DNA from: Tretioscincus oriximinensis
Lineage: Eukaryota; Chordata; Lepidosauria; Squamata; Gymnophthalmidae
Reading direction: 5' to 3'
Assembly: GCA_022410635.1 (NCBI GenBank)
Contig: JAJVDF010000341.1
Location: 1,230,596-1,294,595 of the forward strand
Length of the DNA: 64,000 nt
A program made the position numbers and the translations under genes. This document shows positions 62,853 to 64,000 of the stretch, in pieces. Below the pieces are notes generated by a model, which was not told the DNA's origin, did not search any database, and saw nothing but the letters and a program-made list of their open reading frames with translations. The stretch's first letter is position 1; every line of letters begins with the position of its first letter.

Positions 62853-62924
62853 AAAGGATTTTCTTCCTATGGTACACCTGAAGCAAAACTGGAGCTTGGT
62901 CTATACCATCCCTCAGAAGAGCAG
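62853..62924 (+). CDS. Candidate 72-nt coding exon
   Basis: The acceptor GGTACCCTTGCAG is followed by a 72-base segment (24 codons, phase 0) and a consensus donor GTGAGT. The phase-0 frame starts 'KGFSSYGTPEAKLELGLYH' and is open; a second frame is also open. The length is a multiple of three and it is phase-compatible with the candidate exon at 57883. It is not recognised as part of a known protein, and the upstream pyrimidine tract is weak. Confidence 0.35.
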
Positions 62925-63195
62925 GTGAGTCTTTCACCCAGAAACATGAAATGACATTGTCCTGTTAAGAATTCTACTTTGTACTAAGGTACTACCCCAT
63001 TCTTAAGAGGGCACATGACTGTTCCACATGGGTTTTATAGATTGGGTACCAGTTATCAACAATAACAAAGCTTTTCTCTTATTATATAAACTTGGATACC
63101 CAGAAGCTTCACAGAGCTACAAATTCATAGAGAACAGGCATACTAATGTCTTCTAGTAGTGCTGCCCCCAAGTTGGTGAGACGGGCAGAATGCAT
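62925..63195. other. Probable intron, no recognised feature
   Basis: Nothing supported here. Confidence 0.4.
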
Positions 63196-63199
63196 CTAA

Positions 63200-63320
63200 A
63201 TGTTGCAGGGAGTTGTGAAGAGACGAACGCTTTTGTTTTCCTTCTGCTTGAGATGCTCAGCTGCAATTGGTGGACCCATTATATAATACAGGATGGTNAC
63301 TTAAAAGACTGGCCAAGTCC
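63200..63320 (+). mobile_element. Very old CR1 3' relic
   Basis: TTGCAGGGAGTTGTGAAGAG, CTGCTTGAGATGCTCAGCTGCAATTGGTGGACC and AGCAGGGTTATTCTTCGGTTCTC follow CR1 3' order at low identity. Confidence 0.45.
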
Positions 63321-63627
63321 AGCAGGGTTATTCTTCGGTTCTCAGATAAGTTTATTAAGAACACCTGCACTTAAAAATGCACTATTTCAGATATGGGATC
63401 AAGAAATGATTGCTGTTTGTTTTTGCTTAAACAATAAGCAAGTAGAAACTTGTTTGAACTTTTAAGGCATTGCTTTTCCCTAGCTCCTTCCTCACTTGTC
63501 TGGTAATTCCAGTTTTTTCACATCAGATTAACTATTAGTGCATGTCATTTTGGTTTGGTCCCTTAGTTGCTTGTTTGCATTAGGTGTTCTGTGCTAAACT
63601 TGTACTTAGCTTTATTAACTTTACTAA

Positions 63628-63925
63628 GAAGAAGAAGAACTGGGTTCTTATACCCCACTTTTCTCACCTTTCAAAGGGATTCAAAGCGGCTTACAAGGGT
63701 ATTTTGCCCAAAGACTTACATTCTATCTTCCCCACCAGGCTGTGGTGATTCCCATGTATCTACTTGCAGTCAGTTGCAATTTCTTGCAATTCTTGCTTTT
63801 GAATAGCTGGGCTGGCTAGAGCTACAGACTAGGAGACCCCTCCCCACGTCTGACACAGGGCTTCTAAACNCCATCTCCCAGATGAGAGACAATTTCCTAA
63901 GCGACTGAGCCATTCGCACCTGCCT
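63628..63925 (-). mobile_element. SINE-A copy, minus strand
   Basis: AGAAGAAGAAGAACTGGGTTC is the reversed (TTC)n tail, and CCTAAGCGACTGAGCCATTCGCACC the reversed tRNA-like head (GGTGCGAATGGCTCAGTCGC). All body blocks are present, making it full length. Confidence 0.88.
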
Positions 63926-64000
63926 AACAGATAAACCCCACTTTCCAAGTTCCTCTTTTATGAATTAACAGCTTTACAAGCAGTTTTAGGCCATTATCCT

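Noticed and set aside
1..64000. CRISPR array or prokaryotic operons
   Set aside because: No regularly spaced direct repeats with unique spacers, no ribosome-binding sites and no co-directional gene clusters; the repeat content is vertebrate.

Overview
The window is vertebrate genomic DNA, most likely from a non-avian reptile and probably a squamate. It has no dense gene packing, no operons and no ribosome-binding sites. It is a mosaic of CR1, L2 and L1 LINEs, Penelope-like elements (PLEs), two tRNA-derived SINE families, hAT-type and foldback MITEs, an endogenous retrovirus (ERV), LTR-like sequences and long microsatellites. The lineage call rests on this repeat mix and is inference. Scattered single Ns and one 58-base N run mark unresolved assembly positions.

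Layout. 1-16 kb: (GAA)n, SINE-A, many 5'-truncated CR1 copies, hAT-like MITEs, a triplicated long element (5.1-5.9 kb), a palindromic hAT MITE (10.5 kb), a foldback MITE (11.4 kb), and a CR1 copy inside an (ATCC)n array (15.2-15.9 kb). 16-31 kb: two inverted copies of a minisatellite-bearing element (16.7 and 19.8 kb), CR1 and L2 fragments, a solo-LTR-like insertion nested in CR1 and itself carrying CR1 (26.2-27.2 kb), and foldback hairpins near 30.1 and 30.4 kb. 31-44 kb: a second foldback MITE family, a roughly 1 kb CR1 copy, a hAT MITE inside L2, an LTR-like sequence (36.1-36.7 kb), a PLE reverse-transcriptase remnant (38.2-39.1 kb), and a 3.5 kb L1 (39.1-42.7 kb) with a 518-bp internal duplication. 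44.07-51.01 kb: a provirus with paired LTRs, a 6-bp target duplication, a tRNA-Trp-type primer site, gag with two in-frame stops, a textbook -1 frameshift heptamer leading into a dUTPase-like pro frame, almost no pol, and a broken env carrying a 220-bp PLE hairpin. 51.5-52.7 kb: a CpG island with a probable first exon on the + strand. 52.7-64 kb: probable intron of that gene with sparse repeats and two candidate small exons (57.9 and 62.9 kb).

The only probable host gene is the one starting at the CpG island; I could not identify it. All other coding sequence is transposon- or retrovirus-derived and damaged. The most interesting object is the ERV. It combines an alpharetrovirus-type primer site and 6-bp duplication, a betaretrovirus-type gag-pro frameshift with dUTPase, and an env TM with CX6CC. 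Most of pol is replaced by about 1.4 kb of unrecognised sequence that holds a small hydrophobic reading frame.
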